Shown here piece after piece: positions 1 through 8,894 of a DNA stretch of 64,000 bases. Origin of the DNA: Ascaphus truei (Eukaryota; Chordata; Amphibia; Anura; Ascaphidae); NCBI GenBank assembly GCA_036426205.1, contig CM071573.1:47312387-47376386 (forward strand). Reading direction: 5' to 3'. The translations under genes and the position numbers were made by a program. The notes beneath the pieces were generated by a model. The model was not told the DNA's origin, did not search any database, and saw nothing but the letters and a program-made list of their open reading frames with translations. Numbering within the stretch: position 1 is the first letter of the stretch; every line of letters starts with the position of its first letter.

Positions 1-42
<42 letters not shown>
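1..42. repeat. (TA)n microsatellite
   Basis: Uninterrupted AT dinucleotide repeat that begins at or before the window edge. Confidence 0.97.
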
Positions 43-46
<4 letters not shown>

Positions 47-99
47 ACATCTGTCTCCGTTGTTTGGGAGCAAGAATAGGGGTATATATAGGTACCCCC

Positions 100-675
100 C
101 ACCCGGCTAGCTAATGTTCGGTGGTGTTTATTAATACACCACGCCGGGTGGAAGTCTCCCATGTATGTATGCGAATTGAATCTGACACTGAGTGTTCTGC
201 GTGCATTACAATGTTGGATGATATCGCAATGCAGACCTACTAAGTGTATATTTATTCATATGGTACATACTTACTTATAGAGGGGGAACTGAGCTATCTA
301 TACCTTTTAAATCAGGCTCTAAAAACGCTATCACCCACCTGACACAGCATTAGAAACGCAATCTATTATTTCTCTCCCTATCCGGTTAACTAAATGTCCG
401 GTGGTGTTCACAAATACACCACATCAGATGGGAGTTGTATACAGTACACTGGACCTATATTAAGTGGGCTGTTTAAGCTAGGGCTGTTTAAACTAGGGCA
501 CACTCATAGAGATTCTACTTATTTATATATATATATATATCATCTAGTGAGTCCCAAAATAGACCTTAGGGTAAACTCCTAATACTTGACCAATGAGTGT
601 TACCCAACATTAACCTCCTCCTCACCCGGTTAACTAAATGTCCGGTGGTGTTCATTAATACACCACACCGGGTGG
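100..675. repeat. Three dispersed copies of a ~52-bp hairpin repeat
   Basis: Near-identical blocks start at about 100, 381 and 623. Each has an ACCCGG-type left end, a CCGGGT-type right end (altered in the middle copy), and an inner palindrome TGGTGT / ACACCA around an AT-rich loop. Spacing is about 281 and 242 bp, and the sequence after each block is weakly similar, so this may be a decayed tandem array. No coding potential is visible and the family is not recognised. Confidence 0.7.
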
Positions 676-1480
676 GAGGTGTATAGAGTACTTTGGAGTT
701 ACACTGAGTGTATTTGGAAATCCAGCCCAGACCTCTATATCAACCCACTCTATACTACGCCACAATGTGGGTTCAGTGATCAACCCTGTTGCACTTAGAA
801 ATAGAAACTGCATATACATTTGTTTGCTAACGATACTGTGCCGTTTCCACGGAAGTTCGTGGGAAGTTACTCACTCACCAATATTTACTGTACTTATATG
901 AGAACTCCCAAACAGGCTAAGGCACTATATTTTTGACAGAGACTGTGAATGTGTTATTATGAAATCTCTTGTACATATTATGTATTTGGCCTTCAGCCTT
1001 TTCTTAGCTACATAGTAGGCTTTTAACTTTACGTTATACAATCATGCGTCGTTTCTAGGGACCTTTATATTTTCACTGATTCATATTCATTGGGGTACCC
1101 AGTTGGATGTATTGATCTGTATACATACTTAGTATGTGAGTGTTGTGACATTGTACATCCATCACTCACGAGATGTTTTCCACGAGTACCCCCATTTGAA
1201 TCAATTTTTCACCCAGTGTAGGTATATATTTCTACACCTCTATACCTCACTGAGGCATAAGCTAAATATCCATCCTGCACATGCCAGTCAATTGGGATTC
1301 CCTAGATTTACATGGCAACCAGCCTAGTATATAGGACTGGGAGCTAGCTATTTAATCCGGTTTTAAGTGTTTTGTGTTCACCGTTACCCTTACTATTTAT
1401 TAAAGGTTCATTTATTTATACCCTGTATCACCTTACGAGTGCTTGTTCTAAAGGGGTCCTCTTTCTTGCCTATGCAAGTA
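676..1480. other. Unassigned non-coding stretch
   Basis: AT-rich sequence with only short, low-quality ORFs. I see no recognisable gene or element. Confidence 0.5.
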
Positions 1481-2055
1481 CTTTATACATAATGTAATAC
1501 GATAAATAAACTTACACTGGCGACACAGTTTATTGCACTGCGGCCAGATCCGCAAGCCGGGAGATTTCCCGGCTTGCTAGTGGCCGCCCCTCGGTGTGCC
1601 GCGCGTCACCGACGCGCGGTCACGCGTCATCGGGAGCGTGCGCCCCCTGCACGCGCGTCCAGGGCTCCCCGAGGGAGCCCTGGTGTCCCGCGATGTGGGG
1701 GACGGCGGCAGGGGGTTCCGGGGGACCCGGCGGACCCGGCAGCGGGAGGGAGAGCGCCCCGATCGGAGGGCGCTCTTCCGCTGCTTCGGCGCGCGCCCGT
1801 CACCCTCCGGCGCGCGCCAGGCTACTGCTGCGGCCGAGAACGGGCAAATGCTCGAATAAACTCGGCCGCAGCAGTATGTCAAAAACGAACGTTGTTCTTA
1901 CTAGGAATTTATTCAATTTTTAATTTTTTTTTTAAAGCGGGCCTGGGGCGGGTTTGGGTTGGGGGCGGGACTAGGGCGGGGTTGGGGGTGGGACTAGGTG
2001 GCGAGTAGATTTTTTTGTTCGGCGAGTAGATTTTTGGGTGATTTGTCGACCACTG
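1480..2055. mobile_element. hAT-like MITE, right-end fragment
   Basis: The last part (about 1877-2055) matches 33140-33336 closely: a G-rich GGGGCGGG-type tract, then two copies of GGCGAGTAGATTTTT, then the terminus GATTTGTCGACCACTG ending at 2055. The terminal CACTG is the reverse complement of the CAGTG expected for hAT superfamily ends. The match continues left of a GC-rich insertion (1515-1874) to about 1490. No left end is visible, so this copy is truncated or too diverged. Confidence 0.6.
1515..1874. mobile_element. GC-rich TA-flanked DNA element, copy A (360 bp)
   Basis: The 360-bp insertion is flanked by TA on both sides (1513-1514 and 1875-1876). The related 33.15-kb sequence lacks it and reads straight through, giving an empty site. 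The left end CACTGGCGACACAGTTTATT and the reverse complement of the right end are imperfect terminal inverted repeats. The body is a series of hairpins: 1555-1575, about 1600-1622, 1661-1684 (CAGGGCTCCC / GGGAGCCCTG), about 1750-1775, and 1824-1838 with 1861-1875. ORFs across it are by-products of GC richness. Probably a non-autonomous DNA transposon; superfamily unassigned. Confidence 0.7.
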
Positions 2056-2139
2056 ACTATGTTTGATAACATCCTCCGATATGTACAACATAAATCCCAT
2101 TAGCATTACTGTAGAACTGAAGATGGAGCTCCACTACCT

Positions 2140-3771
2140 TAAAAAAAAAAAAAAAGCTGCCAAGATCCATCTCTTTGTTCATTCCCATTGGGGAGATGGT
2201 ATTCAGTCTCTTGATCCATTGGATTTGACTTTGGAGTAGTGCTTTGACCCTATTGCCTCCCCTCCTTAGTTTTTGTGTGGAATCGGGGAGTGCGTCCCTT
2301 GCGGCGCGTCCCCTCCTCGACCTATCTATAGTACTGCAGCGGCAGCTGCCAAATATTCGCCCCCCGCTGATGTGCGCATCACCGTTCCTGTTACAGAGCG
2401 TGCGCGCACCCGCTCTTTCTATGCACGGTCACTGAGCATAGCTCCGCCCCCTCGGGACGCACCGCACCTCCGCTGTGCGCGGTGCACGCGCATGACAGCG
2501 TGCAACGAGCCCCAGCTACGTGTCAAGCTTTGCTATGAGCCTTGTCTCCTGCAGCCTATCCTGGCATCTGCGGAGGCCCCGCCTCCGCTCCCTCCCCTAC
2601 TGGTTCCTTCTCCTATATAAGACTGCCTCTTCCTGGCATACCTTGCTGAACATAGACTTTGTGTAGCCTTGTATGTGCCTGGCTTGTCCAGCCCTGTCTT
2701 GCTTTGTTTTCTACAGTTACCTCTCGTGTACCGACCTGGCTTTGGATTTGGATTCTCTCTGGCTCCTGACCCTTGGCTTATGGATTAACCTCTCGTGCAC
2801 CGATCTGGCTTTGCATTTGGATTCTCTCTGGCTCTTTACCCCTGGCTTACGGATAACGACTACGTGTACCTCTCCTACCCTTGGAACCTGGCGAGTATTG
2901 GATTAACCCTTTTTCTTATACCCAGACCCAGCTACACTACAAACCACCTACTGGGCCCACCTTCGCTACTGTGGGTGTGTGGCATTGTCCTTCCCACCTC
3001 AGTGCCGGGGTCAGGTCTTGTCTGTGGGCTCGCACAAGCGTGACAGTTTTCCAACCCCATCTATAACTTGAAACCTGATTTGGTTAGCCTGATGACCCTG
3101 AGTGACAAAATGGTGGGCAACAGGTGCTACAATATCGCCTCTTCATGTTGTCTGAATCGATCCTTTACCATCAATATCGCCTCTTCTTATCGCGGCTTTA
3201 TGTTGCCTGAATCAATCCTTTACCATCTGTGTTGTTTCGCCCACATAACCATTCCCACATGGACATTTTATAAGGTAAACAACATACCTAGAGGTGCATG
3301 AAAAATATTTTTTAATGGCATACCTGTGTCCTGTCTGTGAATGTGAGAAAAACTGACCTTCATGGACACTACTACATTGGGCACAAGCAGAGCATCTGTA
3401 CTATAAGTACTACATTTAGGTGGCCTAAGATGCTGTTGGATGATATTCTTTCCCCCAAGATCAGCTCGGACAAGAGAATCTCTCAAATTCTTGCCTCGTT
3501 TGTAGGAAAATAGGGGTGGAGACTTAAATAGATCCCCTAAACTCTCATCATCAGAGATGAGTGTATGATGATGTGATAAATGAGATTCTTGATTTTGCCA
3601 CTCCAAGAATTGTAATCTGATACGAACGATACCGAAAAGGCCTTCTTAGCTTTTTTTAACACCAAAGTCAGATTTGTTCAATAATGTTGGTCTGGGTAAG
3701 GATACCACCTTCTGGAGTTGTTGGTCTGAAGACTTTGTGGATATCTTCGCTCAGAGAAACATCTATGAATT
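2140..3771 (-). pseudogene. PLE-5: Penelope-like element C-terminal fragment, broken by an LTR
   Basis: Minus-strand translation right of the LTR gives the PLE linker (PPLFSYKRGKNLRD, about 3470-3530), then a GIY-YIG endonuclease core YVVYLIKCPCGNGYVGETT (about 3225-3285). After removal of the LTR at 2274-3045 the C-terminal end follows, with RRGGNRVKA and QWIKRLNTISPMGMNKE (about 2160-2265). This matches the end of PLE-1 (RGGDRIK, then L-x-T-x-x-P-x-G-L-N). A ~60-bp tandem duplication lies at 3130-3225. Frameshifts and stops are present, so the copy is dead. The reverse transcriptase is missing upstream. Confidence 0.75.
2274..3045 (+). mobile_element. Ty3/gypsy-type solo LTR 1 (772 bp)
   Basis: Starts TGTGTGG, ends GTGACA, and is flanked by a 5-bp target duplication GTTTT (2269-2273 and 3046-3050). 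It contains a CpG-rich promoter region, a TATA box (CCTATATAAG, about 2610-2620) and a ~69-bp tandem duplication in the downstream half (about 2721-2860). The pyrimidine-rich CTCTGGCT/GACC style is common in amphibian and fish gypsy LTRs. It sits inside the endonuclease region of PLE-5. Confidence 0.75.
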
Positions 3772-4551
3772 TGTAAGGAATCGGGATGTGCACCCCCTGC
3801 GGCGCACTCCCTCCTTACCTGATGTCTTGCGCAACCCCGCTGTCCTTACTGTGTGCGCGTGCTCCCGCAGGAGCTTTTCTGACATTGCGGAGATTGGCTC
3901 CGCCCCTGCTTGCGACGCGCATCAAATTTGCGCGTCGTGCACACGTGATGCGTGTGCACCGCTCCCAAGCTGTTTGCCAACTCTCTTTATTATGCCCATC
4001 TGTCTCCTGTGTCTCTCCTCCTATCCATGCCTCTGCGGAGGACACACCTCCACTCCGCCCCCTCTCTCATTGGTCATGCTCTCCTATATATGCTCAGCTA
4101 TGCCACTTGCACTTTAGCTGAGCATAGTTCCACTTAGCGCTGTTCTCCCACTTCCTGGTTCCTTGTCTTGCCTTGCCTTGCCTTGTCTCCAAGCTCCTTG
4201 TTTCAGATTGACCTCCTGTGTACCGACCCGGCTATTACTTTGGACTCCGCACTTCTGGCTTACCGACCAAACTTACCTCTGACCTTCCGCATCTCTCCAA
4301 TCCTGACCATGTCTTACGGACCTCTACGCTTCTACTGGCTCCAACCCCTGACCACGGCTAAACGGACACTGACCATTCTACTGGCTCCTACCTCAGACCT
4401 CGGCAAGTACCTAACCACTCTACTCTCTCCAATCCCGACCTGGCTGCCTGACCATCTGCACTTCAAATGTTCCCCCGTGGATCTGGGTGGCGTTTATACC
4501 CATCCCTACAGTACCTCAGTACCGGTGTCACGCCATGTTTGTGGTGATCTG
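3772..4551 (+). mobile_element. Ty3/gypsy-type solo LTR 2
   Basis: Related to LTR 1: it begins TGTAAGGAATCGGG where LTR 1 begins TGTGTGGAATCGGG, with the same CpG-rich block, TATA-like CCTATATATG (about 4082-4092) and pyrimidine-rich 3' half ending near GTTTGTGGTGATCTGAC. The canonical GTGACA end is degraded and no clear target duplication is visible, so the right border is approximate. Confidence 0.6.
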
Positions 4552-4695
4552 ACTATATGTTAGTCCCTTGATTGTACCAGGGGGGTTAATGTTAAAGCAA
4601 AGAAGAGTATTTCTATCAGTATCCTTCTGATAAATATCTGATTGTAATATGCCCTCCTGTAGGCATATTGTAGTATCCAAAACGTTAACCCTATT
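4552..4695. other. Unassigned, PLE-associated sequence
   Basis: The stretch GTACCAGGGGG...GTTAAAGCAAAG near 4577-4605 is repeated near 12490-12525, next to another PLE fragment. It is probably PLE-derived but not placed within the element. Confidence 0.4.
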
Positions 4696-4886
4696 CTCAT
4701 GATTTATTTATTTATTTATAAAATATTTTACCAGGAAGTAATACATTGAGAGTTACCTCTCGTTTTCAAGTATGTCCTGGGCACAGAGTAAAACAAATAA
4801 TACATGGTTACAAATACAGTTACATAAATGAACAAGGTATACATTTATATACAAGACATTGCATGCACAGTTAAAGAAAATATATA
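4695..4886 (-). mobile_element. 3' UTR and (AAAT)n tail of L2/CR1-type LINE
   Basis: On the minus strand this follows the stop codon of the LINE ORF and ends in a short TAAATAAATAAATAAAT tail. The segment reading CTTCCTGGTAAAATATTTTA is a familiar tail of anuran L2-like elements. That recognition is from memory, not from a search. Confidence 0.7.
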
Positions 4887-7800
4887 TTATGAGCTTATGA
4901 AACAGTTACAGACCAGATTAAAGTGTGAGACAGCCTTAGATTTGAAAGAACTTAAGCTGGTGGTGGATATGAGAGTCTCTGGTAGGTTGTTCCAGTTTTG
5001 GGGTGCACGGAAGGAGAAGGAGGAACGTCCGGATACTTTGTTGAGTCTTGGGACCATGAATAGTCTTTTGGAGTCTGATCTCAGGTGATAGGTACTGCAT
5101 GTGGTAGGGGTGAGGAGCTTGTTCAGGTAGCTGGGTAGCTTGCCCAGAAAGTATTTGAGGGTGAGACAGGAAAGGTGAACTTTGCGCCTAGACTCTAGTG
5201 ATGACCAATCTAGTTCTTTGAGCATTTCGCAGTGATGTGTGTTGTAGTTGCATTGGAGAACAAAACGACAAATTGAATTGTAGAGGGTGTCAAGTTTGCT
5301 AAGGTGGGTTTGAGGAGCCGAGCCATATACTATGTCTCCATAGTCAATAATTGGCATTAGCATCTGCTGTGCAATACGCTTTCTGACCAGGAGACTTAGG
5401 GAGGATTTGTTCCTGTAAAGTACCCCTAGTTTGGCATAGGTCTTGGTTGTCAGGGTATCAATGTGCATCCCGAATGTTAAGTGGGAGTCAAACCATAAGC
5501 CCAGGTATTTAAAACTAGTGACAGGTGTTAGGGTGGTTTTAGCGTTGGTTCTAATCAGGAGCTCAGTCACTGGAAGCTTTACAAATTTAGTCTTGGTCCC
5601 AAATACCATTGTTACAGTCTTGTCAGTGTTTAAAAACAGTTTGTTTTGGGAAATCCAGTTTTCGAGTCTCAAAAAGTCAGACTGAAGTATGTGTTGAAGG
5701 TCAGAGAGGCTATGGCTGTGTGCATACAGGATTGTGTCATCTGCATACATGTGTATTGAGGCTTCCTTACAAGCTGTGGGAAGATCATTAATGAACACTG
5801 AGAAGAGTAGGGGCCCCAGAACAGAGCCTTGCGGGACATTTTTTTTTTTTTTTTTAGGGTTGGAGTTAGAGCCTGAGATGGACACATGTTGGGATCTTCC
5901 TGATAGGTAGGACTGAAACCAGTTTAAAGCATGTTTCCCTATTCCAGAGCTCTGGAGTTTGTTAAGCAGGATAGCATGATCAACTGTGTCAAAAGCCTTT
6001 GCAAAATCTAGGAATACTGCACCAGTGAGTTGTCCCCGTTCCATTCCACACTGGATTTCATTGCAAACTTTTAGCAGGGTAGTTACGGTGGAGTGTTTGG
6101 GACGAAACCCAGACTGGAATTGGCTAGGGAAATTTGTCTTGGTGTAGAACTCGCTTATTTGGGAGTGGACACATTTTTCCATAACTTTGGATAGAATTGG
6201 GAGAAGTGAGATTGGCCTGTAGTTTGAGACAGTGTTTTTGTCCCCACTTTTGAAGATTGGGACAACTCTGGCAGTTTTCCAGGTCTTAGGGATATGGCCT
6301 GCAGACAGGATAGAGTTGACTATGGACGCAATTGGTTTGGCAATGGCTGGGGCACCAAGTCGTAGGAACCTAGATTGTAGTAAGTCGGGTCCACATTGGC
6401 TGCTTAGTTTTAGTTTGAGGAGCGCTTGTGTAATCTCCTCTTCAGATACTGGGCTAAATTGAAAATTGTGGGCAGTGTTGGGAGGGGGTGGGACAATAGG
6501 GGTACTCCCAGGATGAGATTCAGGTTTGGGGTTTGTGCTGCGTTTCGCTAATAGGTTAGTGGCACACCCCACAAAGTAATCATTGAATGCATTTGCAATG
6601 TCAGTGGGGTTTGTCAGAGTAATATCCCCCTTAGTGATATTACTTGGTTGTTGATGGTTATGAGGCTGGAATATATTGTTGATAACCTTCCAGAAATTAG
6701 CTGGGTTTGATGTATTCTGGAGGAGATTGTCAGAGTAATATTGTGCTTTTGCATGCCTTGTTTGCCTTGTGCACACGTTCCGCAGGCATCTGTAGTGATT
6801 GAGATCCTTGGTAGTGCCAGTTACTTTGTAGCTTTTCCACAAGGCATCCCTGAACTGGTAGAGTGCTATAAGGTCAGGTGTAACCCATGGAAGGTGGGCC
6901 CCCCGTACCCTTATTTTGCGTAGTGGAGCATGGGTATCGCAGAGTTTTAAGAACTCGGATTGGAAATAGTCGAGCGCAGAATCAGGGTCGGGAATTAAAT
7001 CGATTCTGTGCCATGGGCAGTTGGTAAGGTCATCCAGAAACTGTTGTGGGTTAAAGTTTTTAAATGTTCTAGTGAGGAGAACTTTGGGGCTTGAATGGGG
7101 CGGTTTAATTTTCCTTACACAGTACACTATTGCATGGTCACTGAAAATGTCAGGAAGGATGCCAGAGGATTGGATTCTGCTGGGGTTTGAGGAGAGAATC
7201 CAGTCTAGCAAGGAATGGTTATGCGACTTCGGGTTTATTCGTGTGGGTTGGGAAATGAGTTGCGATAGGTTAAGTGACTTGAGTTGTATCTGGATTTTGT
7301 GGTTTTTAGGGTCAAGCCAATTGAAGTTGAAATCCCCAAGAACTAGCAGCTCACTCTTCTCATTCAGAGAGGAAATGGAGGCAAGAAATTGGGTGATATC
7401 AGTCAAGGATTGTAGAAGGGCTTTAGGGGGGCGGTAGATGCCAGCAAGCAAGATGGGCTTAGAAAAGGGGAGGCAGATTTTGCCAACTAGAGTTTCAAAA
7501 GAGGGTGGACTTGGTGGGCAATGTAGCAGTGTAAATTGTAAGGTGTCTGCAATATAAAATAACACCCCTCCTCCTCTCTTTGACCTATCTCTCCTAAAAA
7601 TGGAGTATCCCTGAATGGCGATATTTGCATCAGGGGTTTTAGAGGATAGCCATGTTTCTGTAAGAACGATGGCTTTGGGTTTATGCATAAGGCACCATGC
7701 CCTTAGTTCGTCTAGTTTGGGCAGCAGGCTCCGGATGTTTATATGGGCGACAGATAGCCCTTTTTGGAATTTAAAGGTGGAATTCTCAGGGGCATGGGAC

Positions 7801-8114
7801 GGAGCTGAAATGGGAGGGCCTGGGTTAGTTTCAATATCACCTGCTAGAGAGAGTAATAGTATGAGAAGAAATTTGGGTAGTTGTTTACAAGTTGTAAATT
7901 TGTGGTGTTTTCCATTAGAGTGAGCAGTGGTTGGTGTGCTGGTTTTTAGAGTTCTCCACCAACATTCAGTAGATAGTGCAAGGCTTTTGAGTAGTCCAGG
8001 GTGTATGGTGATGTTGGGTGTGGGCCAGGATGGAGGAGTTTGTAGTGGGTAGAGGGAGTAACATTTCCATGAGGCCAGGAGAAAGAAAAAAGTTAGAAGA
8101 CATAGCAGGTTCAT
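4887..8114 (-). CDS. L2/CR1-type LINE polyprotein: 2A-like motif, AP endonuclease, reverse transcriptase
   Basis: 1075-residue ORF of a non-LTR retrotransposon. Residues 1-24 form a hydrophobic signal-anchor-like segment. A second hydrophobic run (about 80-91) leads into GDIETNPGP (92-100), which fits the 2A ribosome-skipping consensus D[V/I]ExNPGP. An APE-type endonuclease follows, with AHINIRSLLPKL (123-134), TETWLS, GDFNFNW (260-266) and SDHAIVY (325-331). Reverse transcriptase motifs are NYRPISLLP (631-639), QSGFRPKHST (667-676), LDFAKAFDTVDHA (702-714), NVPQGSVLGP (759-768) and the catalytic YADD (790-793). The reading frame is uninterrupted, so this is a young, possibly active copy. A run of 17 A (5839-5855 on this strand) encodes five lysines just before the NVPQGSVLGP motif. 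Known for this class: nicking of target DNA and target-primed reverse transcription. Confidence 0.93.
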   Translation of the reverse strand: MNLLCLLTFFFLLASWKCYSLYPLQTPPSWPTPNITIHPGLLKSLALSTECWWRTLKTSTPTTAHSNGKHHKFTTCKQLPKFLLILLLSLAGDIETNPGPPISAPSHAPENSTFKFQKGLSVAHINIRSLLPKLDELRAWCLMHKPKAIVLTETWLSSKTPDANIAIQGYSIFRRDRSKRGGGVLFYIADTLQFTLLHCPPSPPSFETLVGKICLPFSKPILLAGIYRPPKALLQSLTDITQFLASISSLNEKSELLVLGDFNFNWLDPKNHKIQIQLKSLNLSQLISQPTRINPKSHNHSLLDWILSSNPSRIQSSGILPDIFSDHAIVYCVRKIKPPHSSPKVLLTRTFKNFNPQQFLDDLTNCPWHRIDLIPDPDSALDYFQSEFLKLCDTHAPLRKIRVRGAHLPWVTPDLIALYQFRDALWKSYKVTGTTKDLNHYRCLRNVCTRQTRHAKAQYYSDNLLQNTSNPANFWKVINNIFQPHNHQQPSNITKGDITLTNPTDIANAFNDYFVGCATNLLAKRSTNPKPESHPGSTPIVPPPPNTAHNFQFSPVSEEEITQALLKLKLSSQCGPDLLQSRFLRLGAPAIAKPIASIVNSILSAGHIPKTWKTARVVPIFKSGDKNTVSNYRPISLLPILSKVMEKCVHSQISEFYTKTNFPSQFQSGFRPKHSTVTTLLKVCNEIQCGMERGQLTGAVFLDFAKAFDTVDHAILLNKLQSSGIGKHALNWFQSYLSGRSQHVSISGSNSNPKKKKKNVPQGSVLGPLLFSVFINDLPTACKEASIHMYADDTILYAHSHSLSDLQHILQSDFLRLENWISQNKLFLNTDKTVTMVFGTKTKFVKLPVTELLIRTNAKTTLTPVTSFKYLGLWFDSHLTFGMHIDTLTTKTYAKLGVLYRNKSSLSLLVRKRIAQQMLMPIIDYGDIVYGSAPQTHLSKLDTLYNSICRFVLQCNYNTHHCEMLKELDWSSLESRRKVHLSCLTLKYFLGKLPSYLNKLLTPTTCSTYHLRSDSKRLFMVPRLNKVSGRSSFSFRAPQNWNNLPETLISTTSLSSFKSKAVSHFNLVCNCFISS

Positions 8115-8590
8115 GATGCCAGAGGTAGGCAGTGTTGCATGGAGCTGTTATGAGCAGAGTGAGTGTGTGCAGACTAAACAGCAGGGGTGAACCTGTACCT
8201 TGTCATGTGTTTTGCTGCATTGCAATGCTAGGGTCAAGTCAGGGTTTCAGTGTTTTGTGCAGTCAGTTTTGGGAGAGGCTGCAGTGAAAGAAGTTGTAAA
8301 GGGGTGGGGGGTTAAAATATGCAGGCTAACAAGCATGGGATCATAGTGTGATCTGAATAGCTTACCGATTGATGTCTTGAGTAAAAGTGTGTGCAGAAGA
8401 TCCAGTCCCCAGTCACCTCTAGTCAAACTGTAGTCTAACTGTATCACTTAAAAAGCTCACTTTAAATGCCTCACTGCCTAATGCAGTTCCTGCCCAATGC
8501 AGCTGAGCTGTTAGATAAACCAAAGAAAAGCCAATGGTGGGTCGTGCCCCATTAAAATCATCTACAAATTGGGTGAGTGAGTCAATATCA
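8115..8590 (-). mobile_element. Probable 5' UTR of the L2/CR1-type LINE
   Basis: Non-coding sequence directly upstream of the LINE start codon on the minus strand. The 5' limit is not defined; I saw no promoter motif or target duplication. Confidence 0.4.
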
Positions 8591-8613
8591 CCAGACCATA
8601 CTATAAAGATTGT

Positions 8614-8632
8614 GTGTGTATATGTATGTGTA

Positions 8633-8680
<48 letters not shown>

Positions 8681-8681
8681 T

Positions 8682-8724
<43 letters not shown>
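8614..8724. repeat. Compound (TG)n(TA)n(TAGA)n microsatellite
   Basis: TG/TATG repeats, then a (TA)n tract to about 8678, then (TAGA/GATA)n to 8724. ORFs made of SIYLSIYL or YIYIYI repeats are by-products of this tract. Confidence 0.95.
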
Positions 8725-8894
8725 TCTCGCACCCACATATGTCCAAATCCTCGAAAAGCAGGGTGAACATATTCAAAAGTATAGTACAAAATTGGGTGGT
8801 GTTCCCAGCAATCAATGTAAATATAACGAAATGACACTGGAATATGCCAAAAGAATAAGTTGTATTGAAATAAGCATATACAGTACAAAATATG

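Noticed and set aside
100..675. CRISPR-like repeats
   Set aside because: Only three units, spacing 240-280 bp, with similar rather than unique spacers, in a vertebrate sequence.
1574..2008. Arg/Ala/Pro-rich ORFs on both strands
   Set aside because: They lie in the GC-rich hairpin element and its G-rich flank, where stops are rare by composition. No domain was recognised, and the second copy at 48.1 kb does not keep the frames.
8419..8888. ORFs with YIYIYI and SIYLSIYL repeats
   Set aside because: Translation of a TA/GATA microsatellite.
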